Part shown: in pieces, positions 1-11,339 of the stretch
How the letters are laid out: the number at the start of each line of letters is the position of its first letter
Numbering within the stretch: the stretch's first letter is position 1
Assembly (NCBI GenBank): GCA_946800325.1
Contig: OX326959.1
Coordinates: 8,762,501 to 8,826,500, forward strand
Length of the DNA stretch: 64,000 nucleotides
Source: Luzula sylvatica
Taxonomy: Eukaryota > Streptophyta > Magnoliopsida > Poales > Juncaceae
Reading direction: 5' to 3'
The notes under the pieces: generated by a model
The model's database searches: none
Seen by the model: only the letters and a program-made list of their open reading frames with translations
What the model was told of the DNA's origin: nothing
Program-made: the position numbers and the translations under genes

Positions 1-401
1 TCTTCGGGGAAATTGGTTTTTTGTGGCCCAATTCACCAATTGGAATTGGTCCTTTTTTTGTCCTGTTTATATTGTATGATATTAATCTGATTTAATTTAT
101 TTAATTTTTCAGCTGGATTTTAAAGAGACACAGTCTGTCCCGTTATTAATAACGGGCTTTTAATGTGTTAAATATGTTTTATGTTACCTGCTTTTAAGGT
201 AACTGGTTTCTTGCGCATCTCCAACTAATTTAACATTAAAGAAATTCAGTGGTGATATGCAGCTCGTAGTGAAAAAATTTAATAGCATAATCGTACTCAT
301 CAATTGAACACACTAAATTTGACAATATTTATATATTATTTTTTTGTATTTTTTGAATGTATGTGTCAGGTGCTTGATTCGCAGTGTCTATATTTTTTGT
401 A
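1..401. other. Non-coding left edge
   Basis: I see no coding sequence here. A possible splice acceptor (T-rich tract then CAG near 111) may mark the last non-coding exon or 3'UTR of a gene outside the window. An 18-bp perfect palindrome, CCCGTTATTAATAACGGG, lies at 139-156. Confidence 0.3.
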
Positions 402-409
402 ATGTTTTG

Positions 410-1468
410 CTATGTTGCGCGGATACTCCAAAACCAGTCGTAGACGTATTGGATATGTATCGGATGTAGACACGACGCCGATACGCTACCGATACGTATC
501 TGATACTGCATGTAACGTATCGACATTTTTAATATATACTTTTATTCGGATACGGAACAATGGGGGAATACGGGACCGATACGAAAGGATACGGACATAC
601 ACTTTTATTTTCATGACAAATACACTAACAATGTAATTTTATCTTTTACGTACATTTCGTGGGTCTGACTCAAAATATAAAAAAATTAATAAAGTATACA
701 TTCTTCCTGTTCACTCAAGGCATTATCTTCATTTCGAAATAACATTCTCTGTCGCACACACAGTTGTCCAATGCCCTTCGATGTTCTACACACCAAATTG
801 ATGATTTTCTTCAATAATTATATAATTTTGTCATGATATTTGCGAAATAGATTAATCTCAACTAAGGTATTCAAAATATTTTGTTTTATTGTCATTTATT
901 TCACAAAACTTTTTTTTTTTTTTTAGTTTTTGAACTCATAAATTATCAATTGATTATTGATAGTATTTTTTTTTAGTAATTGTAGAAAAATGCAATCGCT
1001 TGAAGTGGTTCTTTTAACTTGAGCGGTCCTTTCGATTCAACTCCCCTTTGAAATTATGTTACGAAGTTAGAAAGAGTTTTATTTGATGCAATATGACTAA
1101 TTAATTGAACTTTAAATATTAACGTATGATTTATTGAATTATATAGTTTTTTGATATTTTGATGTACAGATGAACTACTTAATTTTGTAATATGAATTTG
1201 CTTACGACATTATCTGGTACGCACAATTTAGAATTAGTTAGCCAATTATACGTATAGTCTAAAATTTATTGTTTTGATGTTTAATTACTAATATATTTGA
1301 TTATGTGTGGATATTAAGAGTAATTAACTTTTTTAAAAAATATTAATATTAATATTTCATTTCATTAAATGATTAATTATATTAAAATAATACAAATAAT
1401 ATATATAATATGACGTATCATATCCTATATTTTTTGAAAATCTCCATATCTGTATCCGTGCAACATAG
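410..1468. mobile_element. Non-autonomous hAT-type TIR transposon
   Basis: The left end begins CTATGTTGCGCGGATAC and the right end reads CTATGTTGCACGGATAC on the opposite strand, so the termini are inverted repeats. The element is flanked by the 8-bp direct repeat ATGTTTTG at 402-409 and 1469-1476. An 8-bp target duplication is typical of the hAT superfamily. The interior is AT-rich with CGATACG-type subterminal repeats near 440-600 and no transposase reading frame, so it must be mobilised in trans. A 148-bp relative with the same termini lies at 16890-17037. Ends and TSD are read directly; the superfamily follows from TSD length. Confidence 0.82.
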
Positions 1469-1656
1469 ATGTTTTGTGAGCTACGAATAAAAATAAAAAT
1501 ATTTCCTTCGTTAATTCGATTTTTTCCTTAGTATTTTAAAATACTATGTAGTGACATTTACTAATTACTAACAATTTCAATATTTTCGTGACTAAATAGG
1601 AGTACAGACTTAAGAATTTGACTTAGCTGATTATCCAAATTTTTCTATGAGGAACA

Positions 1657-1666
1657 AAATAATAAC

Positions 1667-1703
<37 letters not shown>
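1657..1703. repeat. (AAT)n microsatellite
   Basis: About fifteen tandem AAT/TAA trinucleotides in AT-rich intergenic DNA. Confidence 0.95.
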
Positions 1704-1705
<2 letters not shown>

Positions 1706-2615
1706 GTAAATGAATCATAATAGGTTTTATTGATTGTTGGGTGATTCAAAACAAAAACTCACAAATATTGATATTATTTAATCTCTTTTCATATTAAATA
1801 AAATTTGTGAGAGGTAATTAATTATCCAATCTCAATTTAGATTTTATTTTATTATTCAAACTCTCAACACATCCTAAAAAACAAGTAGTTAATAGGGTAT
1901 GTTTAGGAATTGTAAAGTATGTAATGAATTGATGCAAATAAATTCCCATGTGTGTTCCTTTCTGGAGATGAACAACAAATGTTCTATAATTCTATTCTCA
2001 TTCGGCACCTCCTAATTATTCCGCCACTTTGGCGGTGGGAATTATTGACTAGACATGGTCTTCGTACGCCAAGATTCAATGTTACAATAATTAAATCTTA
2101 ACTACCAAAAAATCAAGTCCAATTTTGGCCACTGAAGTCTGAAAGTCTCTGCTCTGCTGGACCAGTGTACCTCTATTCAGAGTGGTCCCTAATTTTTACT
2201 TTTGCAATTACACCCCTGAAGTTTTTAAATATTGTATTTGTTACGACGAACAAAATATATTACTTTTTAATTGTAGGGAGAATATAATTAGGTTGCGGGT
2301 CATAAGTTAGGCCAGTGTGCCCTGTCAAACTAGAAACAAAATATTTTATCAAGATTATTATCTAGAACTGAAAATTTTGGTCCATTAAAAATAGAGTGTT
2401 GATAATAAATAATAAATATTATTATTAAAACAATAAAGATAATATAATTAATATTATCTAGATAAATAGAGCTAAACTTCTAACAGAACACAAAATTATA
2501 TAACCTCCAAATTGTGAGATTTATTATAATTATTATAATAATAATAAACAAGTGTTAGTGCAAAAGTAGCAATAAATTAGCATACAAAAACTACATTATT
2601 AATAATTCATATAGT
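1704..2615. other. Intergenic, no gene seen
   Basis: AT-rich sequence downstream of the ATAD5-like gene. It holds a short GC hairpin near 2020 (CCGCCACTTTGGCGG) and AT-only runs near 2400-2560. Nothing codes convincingly. It should include the 3'UTR of the neighbouring minus-strand gene. Confidence 0.4.
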
Positions 2616-5600
2616 TTAATTTTGATTAAAAGAGTTGGATCGAGCCAAAAGTTCCGCTTCATCTTGAGATAATTGGAGCGTACCAGAACTCAAGTAGTGC
2701 CTTCCTCGAGATCTACGTACCAACAAAAATCCACTAATTATTTACAACCATATAATATTTAAAAACAATAAAATATAAATTAATTAATTAAATTTACCTT
2801 CTATTAAAGAATCTTGTTTCGGTCTCAGAAAGTCTCGACAACTCGAGTTTAGAAATCTTGCTAACAGAAGAAATATATTCATGCAACGAAGGGCCTTTTA
2901 GCGATAATGAAATTTTAGGGGGTGTTAGTGAAAGAACAGCACCATATAGATTCGACTCTCGATCCCTACATAAAAATAAACATAATTCGCTAATTAAAGT
3001 AATCTCATTAAATACAATAAAACAAAAAATAAAACATACCTTTGTACTGTAGAGAAACTACTGGACGGGTTATTTACACTCAAGCCCTCATAATTAAAAT
3101 TTTCATTATTTACACCACCATTACTCAAAAGCCTCCCAATTGCGGTGCTACTCGTACTCGAAACCAAAATTTCACGTGCCATGTCATCAAGGGTATTTTT
3201 GAAATTTTCATTATTAGATCCCAAGTATAAACCGAGTCCATGGTGAGCATAGACCGAACCCATTTCATTTGGTTCGTCATCTAATGACTGCTCCAATTCA
3301 TCCTGTAAACAATTAAAAGGGTAAATTTGATATTTTGAGTTTTGGAAGGCTATATATGAAATTTTGACAAACTTACGTAAATTAGAGGGTGACGGTCTGA
3401 GAATAAAATATCCGTTTCAGAAATTAAATCTGAAATTCGCGAAGTATTCTTTAATATTTTGAATCCTTCTTTACAATTAATTTTCATGCAATTATTCGAA
3501 TCATTGCATGAATCTTTCATTCTATCCCATGTTTGTTTCACCGATCCAATTTCGTTCAAAGAAATTAAACCACCATTAATATTACTATTATTATTAATAT
3601 TATTATTATTATGAATATGAATATTATAATTACTATTATGAGTATAGTTATTATCGAAGTTCCATTCAGCACTACTACACTCATCCATAGCAATATTCAT
3701 GTTCATATTATTCCTCCCAATTATACTTTCATTAAAATCCCCATTATTCATTGCTATTATATTATTCCTCTCGAATACATTTGCATCGAAATTCCCATTA
3801 TTCATTGATATTGTATTATTCCTATCGAATACATTTGCATCGAAATTCCCATTATTCATTGATATTGTATTATTCCTATCGAATACATTTGCATCGAAAT
3901 TCCCATTATTCATTGATATTGTATTATTCGTATCGAATACATTTGCATCGAAATTCCCATTATTCATTGATATTGTATTATTCCTATCGAATACATTTGC
4001 ATCGAAATTCCCATTCATCGAAACCGTGTCGCATAACGATTCCGGTACCACCGAAATAAACGTGTCGCAAACATGCGAAGGCGACCCAAACGGGTCATTA
4101 GCATTATCATTCAAAAGACCCAATTGTAATTGCATAGAATCCATTGATAACGAGATTTTATTTTCGATTAATAAAGATTCGTCTTCTGAATCTGAGAATA
4201 CCAACGCACGTTTCTTTCCAGATTTTTGTTTGCTTACCGGTACGGGCGTGTTTGGAGTGTGGATAAAGTCGTTTAGTTCGCAACTTGGACTCGGTACCGG
4301 TACGGGGGATTCGAGTATGGTTTGGTTTTTCTTCAACCTGGGTTTTTTCTTCTTGGATTTAATCGGGGATAAATATGATATTCTTTGTAGTTCGATTTGG
4401 AATAAATGGTTTTCGATTGAGGATATTGTTTGGGTTATTTCGGCGTGTATTTTTTCTGATAATTCGCATGGAAATGAGAAATTCAAAGCTTTTGGCAGAA
4501 TAGAGTGAATTGCTTCTATTTCAAATGGGATAATATTATTCTCTTTCATACCTGAAAATAAAAATTTATAAATCAAGATAAATTCAGAGTTATTTAAAAT
4601 GATTGATTTAAATAAAATTACTTGTTGAATGTTTTCTATGGCCTTGGCACCAAAACTGGAGAAGAATAATAGATTTGCGAATATCACAAAAACAGGAATT
4701 GATTGCATGCTTAATTAATGGAATTGGAATCCCGGTTTTCTCCAAAGTACATATCTGTAAAAAATATGGTAAATCAAATTATAGAAAATATTATAAAAAA
4801 ATTATAATTATTGGTAATAATTAAATTACCTTGTTTAGATATGATAAGAGTTCATCACATGAAGGGCGATTAAATTCCAGATTTAGGTGATTTAATGCCT
4901 TTGGCAATAAAGGTTTCTTGTCTTCAATAATCAAAATAATCATGTAAGTATAAAATAAAATAATATTAATTTTAATGAAAAATAAAAAATAAAGAGCGTA
5001 CTGTTGCTGGTAAGAACAATAGGCCATTTAGTGGATTTAGCAAGTTGGAGTACAGTTGCAATGAAGCCCCTATCTTGCTCGAAAACCGTGTCCACGTCCT
5101 CAAATAAAACCAGGGTTTTATTCACAATAACTTTATTATTTGTCTCGTTATTATTATTCTCTATGTTATTACTTGTGCTCAAACCAGTTTGTTCTTCACG
5201 AGACCTAAACAAAATATTCATAAATGTTAGGGGGTTTTATGAAAAAATGTATAAAAAGAAATTAATGCGAACCATTTGCCAAGTCCATGAGATTCCGTGG
5301 CTTCGCCAAATTTTTGCTTTATGTGGGCTCCATTTCTAAAGTCTGACGCACTTACCTAAAAATGGATGAAAAAAATAAAATATATTTATAATAAAATGAA
5401 TAATTTTTTTGTGAAAATAAAAGAATAAATAAGAGTTACCTCAACTATGTTAAAACCTTGCTCTTTAGCACAAGCATATATTGCAGCAGATTTACCACTC
5501 TGTATAATCACAAATAAAAAAATAACGGTGTTATAAAAATGAAAGGTGAAATATTCAGAAAAATTAGGGGTTCTTTTGAAACTTACCCCAACCGGGCCGG

Positions 5601-7321
5601 TAATTAAGAGAACGTTTTGAATATCAATTTCGTCGATTTCAGAATCATTATATGAACTATTTTCACTCTCTTCGAATGAAATTTGTTCGCAAAAGTTGGG
5701 TTTTTTTGTAATTTTACGCCCTTTATCGTGCCAACCGTTAAGCCATTCAGCGAGGAAATTCACCGATTCAGTGTTTCCACAAACCTGCATACAGTTCAAA
5801 ATATTTGTATGAATATAAATAGTATATTATAGGGAAAGATGGTATATTGGGTATTACTTGAGAGCAATTTTCAGGCTGGAATTTGTCTGTCCAGAGTGAA
5901 GAGTCTGCTTGATAACTGAACAAATGAAAATATTTTAATATTAATATATAATGGACACAAACGAAAATATAAGTTTTTATAAGATTTCATACCTGTTATT
6001 ACAAAAAATATCTTCATTTCCATTCTCCAAGGCACAAACCTGAATTCAAATTAGACGAAATTAGAAAACATTTGTACTAAATGGTAAATATGTGAAAATA
6101 TTATAACTTACAGAGTTTAAGTCTGGTAATATCGACTTTGTAGGAATTGAGAGTCCATTAGTGGTCAAAGTCAAAGGTTTGACTTTGAGCAACGAGGAAC
6201 TTTCTAGAAGCGAAATAGAACTCTTTTCGAGTGATGAACTTTCTTTAAATTTCCAATTGCCCCAATTTAGCTCAACACGAGGCTGAAATTTAATAATAAT
6301 AAATAAATAAATTAGCACTTTGATTTATTTACAAAATTAAGTAGTGAATTTTCGAATTTGGTACCGTTTCCATGTCATGAACATGAATAGGAGGGCAAAA
6401 AGTAAGATTCTTTTTGTGAAATGAAAGAGGAATATTTTCTTCTATTTTTGATTTTTCAGAGATTTCGGTAGTCTTTTTGGTGGAAATTCGACTTGCAAAA
6501 AATGGATGGATTTGCTTTCCTTTTGATAATCTTGAGTTTTCCTGCCAGACCAAAAATAATATTAGACAAATTTACAACAAAGCCCATTAAATTATGCCTA
6601 AATTGCCAAAAAAGTATATATTACTGCAAATTGCAAAAAACCATTTGTTCTTCGAGAAGTTAAAAAAGAAGGATTTTGATCGATTTTTTCAACAATGGAG
6701 GAATTTTTGGAATTGTTAATAATATAGGGGCTCTTTTGCGAACTTTATTTATTATAAAAATAATATAAGTAGAGACTTGCCTCGGCAGCGATTCTTGCCT
6801 CTGACCTGAGGTCAACAACAGGAGGCATATTGTTGCCTGCACTTGGTCCATCGTGATCTTCTGTAGACCAACACATGAAAAAAGATCAATTTCAGAATAT
6901 AAACATAATAAATGGAAAATAAAATCAAAATTTGTACAATGTAACCAGTAATCACATAAAAATTTAGTTTGATGCCCCCCACAAAAGCTTCAATTTTGAA
7001 AGAATTCTTCTAAAATAGCTGTTTTCAAGATACAGGATTGAAATTGGGGACAAAAAACCCAAGTTTAGTAAAGAAGATGAAATGAAATGTACCAGGAGAA
7101 GATTCAATTGCCTTGCATCGTTTTCGATTGGGAACAACCTTTACTCCTTTTCTCTGCTTCTTCGCAGGACTAACTTCAGGGGAGGGCAGCTGACGTGGCC
7201 GGCCACGACTGGCTCTCAGCCGCCCAAACGCACATTCACAAACCTCACCACATGCACGGCAAACCCTACTGGAGCCGTTTTCCGGCTTGGATCTGGTCGC
7301 ACGACCACCCGAATCGTTCAT
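2616..7321 (-). CDS. ATAD5: ATAD5/ELG1-like AAA+ PCNA-unloading factor
   Basis: Sixteen exons can be joined in frame to 1077 codons plus stop: 7321-7093, 6860-6781, 6541-6365, 6282-6112, 6039-5993, 5915-5858, 5784-5587, 5499-5440, 5355-5273, 5204-5002, 4921-4830, 4754-4622, 4551-3377, 3302-3040, 2965-2798, 2712-2616. In order the product shows a basic N-terminus, a KQIHPFF motif as in plant ATAD5 proteins, an LWTDKFQPE segment, a Walker A motif (GPVGSGKS) split by an intron between 5587 and 5499, a Walker B motif (VLFEDVDTVF), a sensor-like LTSN and a DIRK...LQFWCQ lid segment. This is the RFC-like large subunit that unloads PCNA from DNA after replication, in the nucleus. The long exon 4551-3377 carries a 54-bp coding repeat. 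The intron after 6781 starts with GC (GCAAGT). A telomere-like run precedes the start. Exon limits come from splice signals and phase alone. Confidence 0.88.
3730..4060 (-). repeat. 54-bp coding minisatellite in the ATAD5-like gene
   Basis: Five near-identical 54-bp units recur (GCATCGAA anchors at 3783, 3837, 3891, 3945, 3999), followed by a degenerate sixth. On the minus strand each encodes 18 residues, NNTISMNNGNFDANVFDR, with R/T and D/E changes. The unit length keeps the frame. The block lies C-terminal to the AAA+ core in an Asn-rich, probably disordered region. The plus-strand open frames over it are shadows of this repeat. Confidence 0.92.
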
Positions 7322-7332
7322 CTAGAATCCGA

Positions 7333-7358
7333 TCTAGGGTTAGGGTTAGGGTTAGGGT
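7333..7358 (-). promoter_or_regulatory. Telo-box run upstream of the ATAD5-like start
   Basis: Four consecutive CCCTAA units on the minus strand end about 12 bp before the ATG at 7321, in the 5'UTR or proximal promoter. Telo-boxes (AAACCCTAA) are known plant cis-elements of replication and ribosome-assembly genes, which suits a PCNA unloader. This is too short to suggest an interstitial telomere. Confidence 0.6.
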
Positions 7359-8601
7359 TTGATTTATTGCCTCGAGGTAACCAAAATGCCGCGAAAATTC
7401 AGGTTTGGATTAATTATGAGAAGTAAAGGCTTGGATCTTGGATAATTCGAGGGTTATCTTCAGCATTTCGCCATTGGAGAGATACCAGAGCTCGAGAGAT
7501 AAGGCGGGTAAATTAGGGGAATTGGCGCCATTTGTTTTTTTATTATAGTCCACTTTTTTTGGAATAATAGCATCCATACCCCTTAAAACTTGGAAAATAT
7601 CATTCTTGTCACCTTTAGCCTTTAGGTGGCCGGAAAATAGACACATTATATATGCGCTTCGTTACAAAATTATATATTTCTTTAAACATGAAATACTTAC
7701 TTTATGTTAAAACTTAGATAAATTTTAATATGAATATAATTATATTTTCATTAATTAACTATATTAATACATGTGATAAATAATAATTTCACGTGCTTTT
7801 TGTGTTTTGTAAGATTTTATATATTATTAATTTGCACAATGTTATTTGGAAAATACAATAAATATTCTATTATAATATTTTTTGTACAAAAATAATCAAT
7901 CTAATAAGAACAAATTGTTATAGCAATTGTGTATTTTATAGTACTAATTAAATATTTAAATTAGCCGCGATAACATAAATATATTTTCTTTTAAACTATA
8001 ATCATAATTTAATATTTTATATATATTATTTTAATTATAATTCTAAACTATTCCAACCAAATCTCGAAATATCAGTTCACACATATCCCTTTTAATTTAA
8101 TACACCTCGCTCCGCTTCGAGTGAAGTAACATTTTTATTATAAAATATAATAATAATAATTAGGAATCAATAAAACAAAACAGAATAAAGAGGACCACGT
8201 TTTATATATTAGTTTTGCACTTCCTATTATTTTTCTATCATGAAGAATATTACCAACATGATAATTGGAGAGAGGTTAAATGCTATATAATTATATTTCA
8301 TGAATAATGTCTCTATGTGCTTACAAAATTATGTCATAAATAAACATATATTTGAAGTAAATTTGAAAATTGTAAATATGATAATCATGATGTTAAGTTG
8401 ATAAATGTTAATTTTATGTTGTCAAATAATTGTATTAAAAATCTAATTAATATTAATATATGGTTTAAAATATAATTATTTTACTTTCTTTTTTTCATGT
8501 TAAAACTTTTAAAAATAATCATCAAATTATAATCGTGATAGTTACACATAAATATACACAATATACATAAATAATCTAAATGGTGACTTGGTCCATATTA
8601 A
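7359..8601. other. Intergenic region upstream of the ATAD5-like gene
   Basis: The first ~300 bp (to about 7650) are more GC-balanced and hold a 78-codon minus-strand open frame that I cannot assign. The rest is AT-rich without coding signal. The last ~30 bp (8572-8601) are one unit of the tandem repeat that continues at 15873, which is the Helitron target. Confidence 0.4.
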
Positions 8602-9420
8602 TCTATCAGTATATTAAAAGAGGGAATAATGAATAAAGACAAAAACACTTTTGCCCACACATAGCCATTCACAAATTGACACGCTCACTCAGACCCTACC
8701 TTATTCAGATAATAGTTATTTGCACATGGTTCACTGAACCACAAATACACACAAACACAAATACTTATATATGGTTCATGGTTCACGTGGACCAGAAATT
8801 TTCTGATTTCCCAAACCTCTGTCGCTTCTAACCATTGATCGCCTCCCCACTATTCTACTCTCTCTCTCTCGCTCGCTCGCTCGCCGCCGAATTGAAAGAA
8901 AAATTGAGTTTCTACTCTCTCGAGCGAAAACGAGCAATGGGAAATGATGGCCTCCTTTTTATTCTTGTGTTTCTTTTTATTAACGAAACCCTAACCTCGC
9001 GCCAAAGCTCACCAAATTGTTGATTGATACGCCTCCCGATTCGGCGTCTTCAAGTCATCACTGGTGTCTCCCCCTCGAAGCTCGAGTCGGCTTTTAGCTA
9101 CTTAATTGATTTTAGAAGGCAGCAAAGACAAAAATCTCTCGATTATCTCTATTCCCTTTCTTTCAGCTCGATTACTAGGTTAATTTTGCAATTAGGTCCC
9201 TGCATTCTGATTGTGATGAATTTGCCACATCACCATTATTGCTAATTTATTTTCTTTAGGAATGGATCGGGCAATCTTTAGAAGATAAGGAATATAATTT
9301 TAACTTGCAGGTAATTTCTCAAAATTATAAGGGCTAAATTGTAAAAATGTGAATTTCTCAATTTTAACTCGATCACTAAGTTAATTTTAACTTAACCAGT
9401 GTATAAGTGCGGAATGATTT

Positions 9421-10820
9421 GAACTGACGAGAATCACATTGGTTGATATAAATGGAGAGGTCAGATAAAGTCGTAAAACCTTCGAATCCAATTACTGATT
9501 ACAATACAAGGTATATATTTCCTTTTTTATTCCATTTTTACCCTTCGTTTATTTTTTCAAAATCATCTTAATTTTTTCATAATAAATAGATTTAATGGAT
9601 TAACACACAAAATGTTGGATGCCATAGCCACTCTTTCAGATATTCCGGTATATAAAACCCTAAATTATCAAAATAACCCTCTAATTTTTTAAATTTTGGA
9701 AGAGTTTTGCGAGGTGCTACGAAAAGAAACTGTGATAGTTGGCCATTCATTAGAAAACGATATTTTTGCCCTCGAGATATGTCACGAAGGAGTGGTCGAC
9801 ACCGCGATTCTCTATGCCCATCGAGATCGCGGAGGACATGTGGCACAAAAGGTGGCGTTACGAGTCTTGGCGCTCAAGTTTCTAAATTGTCAGATCCGAT
9901 GCTCCGTCAACGGCCACGATAGCGTCGAGGACGCTCGTACCACTCTCAATCTGGCCTTGTTGAAAATTGAACACGGTAAATATCATAAAAACTCCTTGTA
10001 AATGTTTGGAAGGTTACATTTCATATTTTTAAGTTTTTTAAGTGTGCGAATTTTGTTAGGACCGGAATTTCGAGTGCCGCGGAGATTGAAAAAATGCAAA
10101 TTGGTATCGATTTTGACCAAAAATAATAAACAATGTTCTTTAATTGATGATATAAATATCCTCAAGACATATTCTGAAGAATCGCATAACGCCAACTCAG
10201 CAAATTCAGATAATGAATCCCTTATATGGACGCCAACTCAGAAAATTCATGTAAAAAAATAATTAATTATTTTTTGTAAATATATTTAAATTTTACTATT
10301 ATTCTTGGATATATTAATAGGTGAAGAAAGAGAAGGTGGTGTTTATATGGACGCAATTTTCGTCATTAATAAATTATGTAAGGACTAGATTGAAAGATTG
10401 TGAGAAAATAAAATGCCAAATTGCAGAGATTTTAGCTTTGCGTACTTGCAATGTAAAAAAACCACACGAAAAGAGTGTAAAGATATGTGTCCTGAATTGA
10501 GGAATATTCTCTCAAATCGATTCGAGAGTTGCAAAATTGTACAATGAATTGCCTGCCAATTCGTTGCTTGTTATTTGTACCGGTCATGGTGATACTCCCT
10601 TAGTTCAAAGATATGATTTTTTGATGTAGGGGTATTTTTGAAAGAAAATATTTGTTCTGATTTGATTTTGTTTATTTAGTCGTGTAGATTGAAGAAAATG
10701 TTGAGCAAGGAGAAGGAAATTGATGTGGAGAGAGAAAGTATGGTTCAAGCTTTGAAAGAATTTCAAGCTCATGCTGAGATGGCATTGTGTTTTTCTTTTG
10801 AAAAATATTTAATCGTTTAG
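9421..10820 (+). pseudogene. Captured SDN5-like small-RNA exonuclease pseudogene
   Basis: Exon-like blocks with introns between them match the DEDD exonuclease family of plant small-RNA-degrading nucleases (SDN5-like). In order they are LTRITLVDINGEV and KPSNPITDYNTR (to 9510), FNGLTHKMLDA (9590-9647), VGHSLENDIFALE...VDTAILY...GHDSVEDARTTLNLALLKI (about 9702-9975), VPRRLKKCKLVSIL with CSLIDDINILKTY (10060-10260), VVFIWTQFSSLINY (from 10321) and LYNELPANSLLVICTGHGD, then a C-terminal helix ending near 10800. The 5' part with the first catalytic DxE motif is missing. A frameshift follows INGEV, and an in-frame TGA interrupts the block near 10497. Retained introns show capture at the DNA level. 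Wild-type relatives trim 3' ends of small RNAs; this copy should be inactive. Confidence 0.8.
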
Positions 10821-11339
10821 GGTAAAATTTCATTACTTAGTGATTTGAATTTTTCATGGAGTGGGTTATTTGTTGAGAGGACATTTATGTAAAAGTGTTG
10901 AGATATAATTATATAAAATATATGATGGGTTGAAAATGTCATTTTCTAATTGGTTCTTGAGTGAAAGTTATGGAACTACATGATATGATAACATGATTGA
11001 TGTTTCTAATTCAAATTACGGTATTCTGACTTATTTTTTGTCAGAACAATTTTGTTGCTTTCAATTTTCTGCGAAATAGATTTTTCGATTGCAATTCTCT
11101 GATTCCAAATGATGTTCAAATGGGGTCAAGAATTAAAATTTTCATTGGTTTTCTTTTTTTTGCCTTGTGTACTATTTCGTACTTCTTTAAAAGTCAAATA
11201 TTTAAATTTTGAATCTTCAGGAAGCATTTTAAGAAGATGCGCTTTACTTCACAAAAAAATCTACTTGTTTAGATTTAATAATTGTTCCTATTCTTATAGT
11301 TCTTATATTATTAATATTACCAGGATGAGTTTGCAAATA
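10821..11339. other. Helitron interior, no gene seen
   Basis: AT-rich Helitron DNA between the pseudogene and the minisatellite. The 102-codon open frame here lacks family features. Confidence 0.4.

Noticed and set aside
412..636. 74-codon frame rich in RYRYVSDT
   Set aside because: Falls in the GATACG subterminal repeats of the hAT-type element; no transposase motif.
3611..4508. Plus-strand open frames of up to 269 codons
   Set aside because: Antisense to the ATAD5-like exon; repetitive because the coding repeat below them is.
7333..7358. Interstitial telomere or chromosome fusion point
   Set aside because: Only four units, located in the leader of a gene where telo-boxes are common.
7410..7646. 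78-codon minus-strand frame upstream of the ATAD5-like gene
   Set aside because: I cannot tie it to a family, and it is not joined to the ATAD5-like exons; possibly an older gene or transposon fragment.
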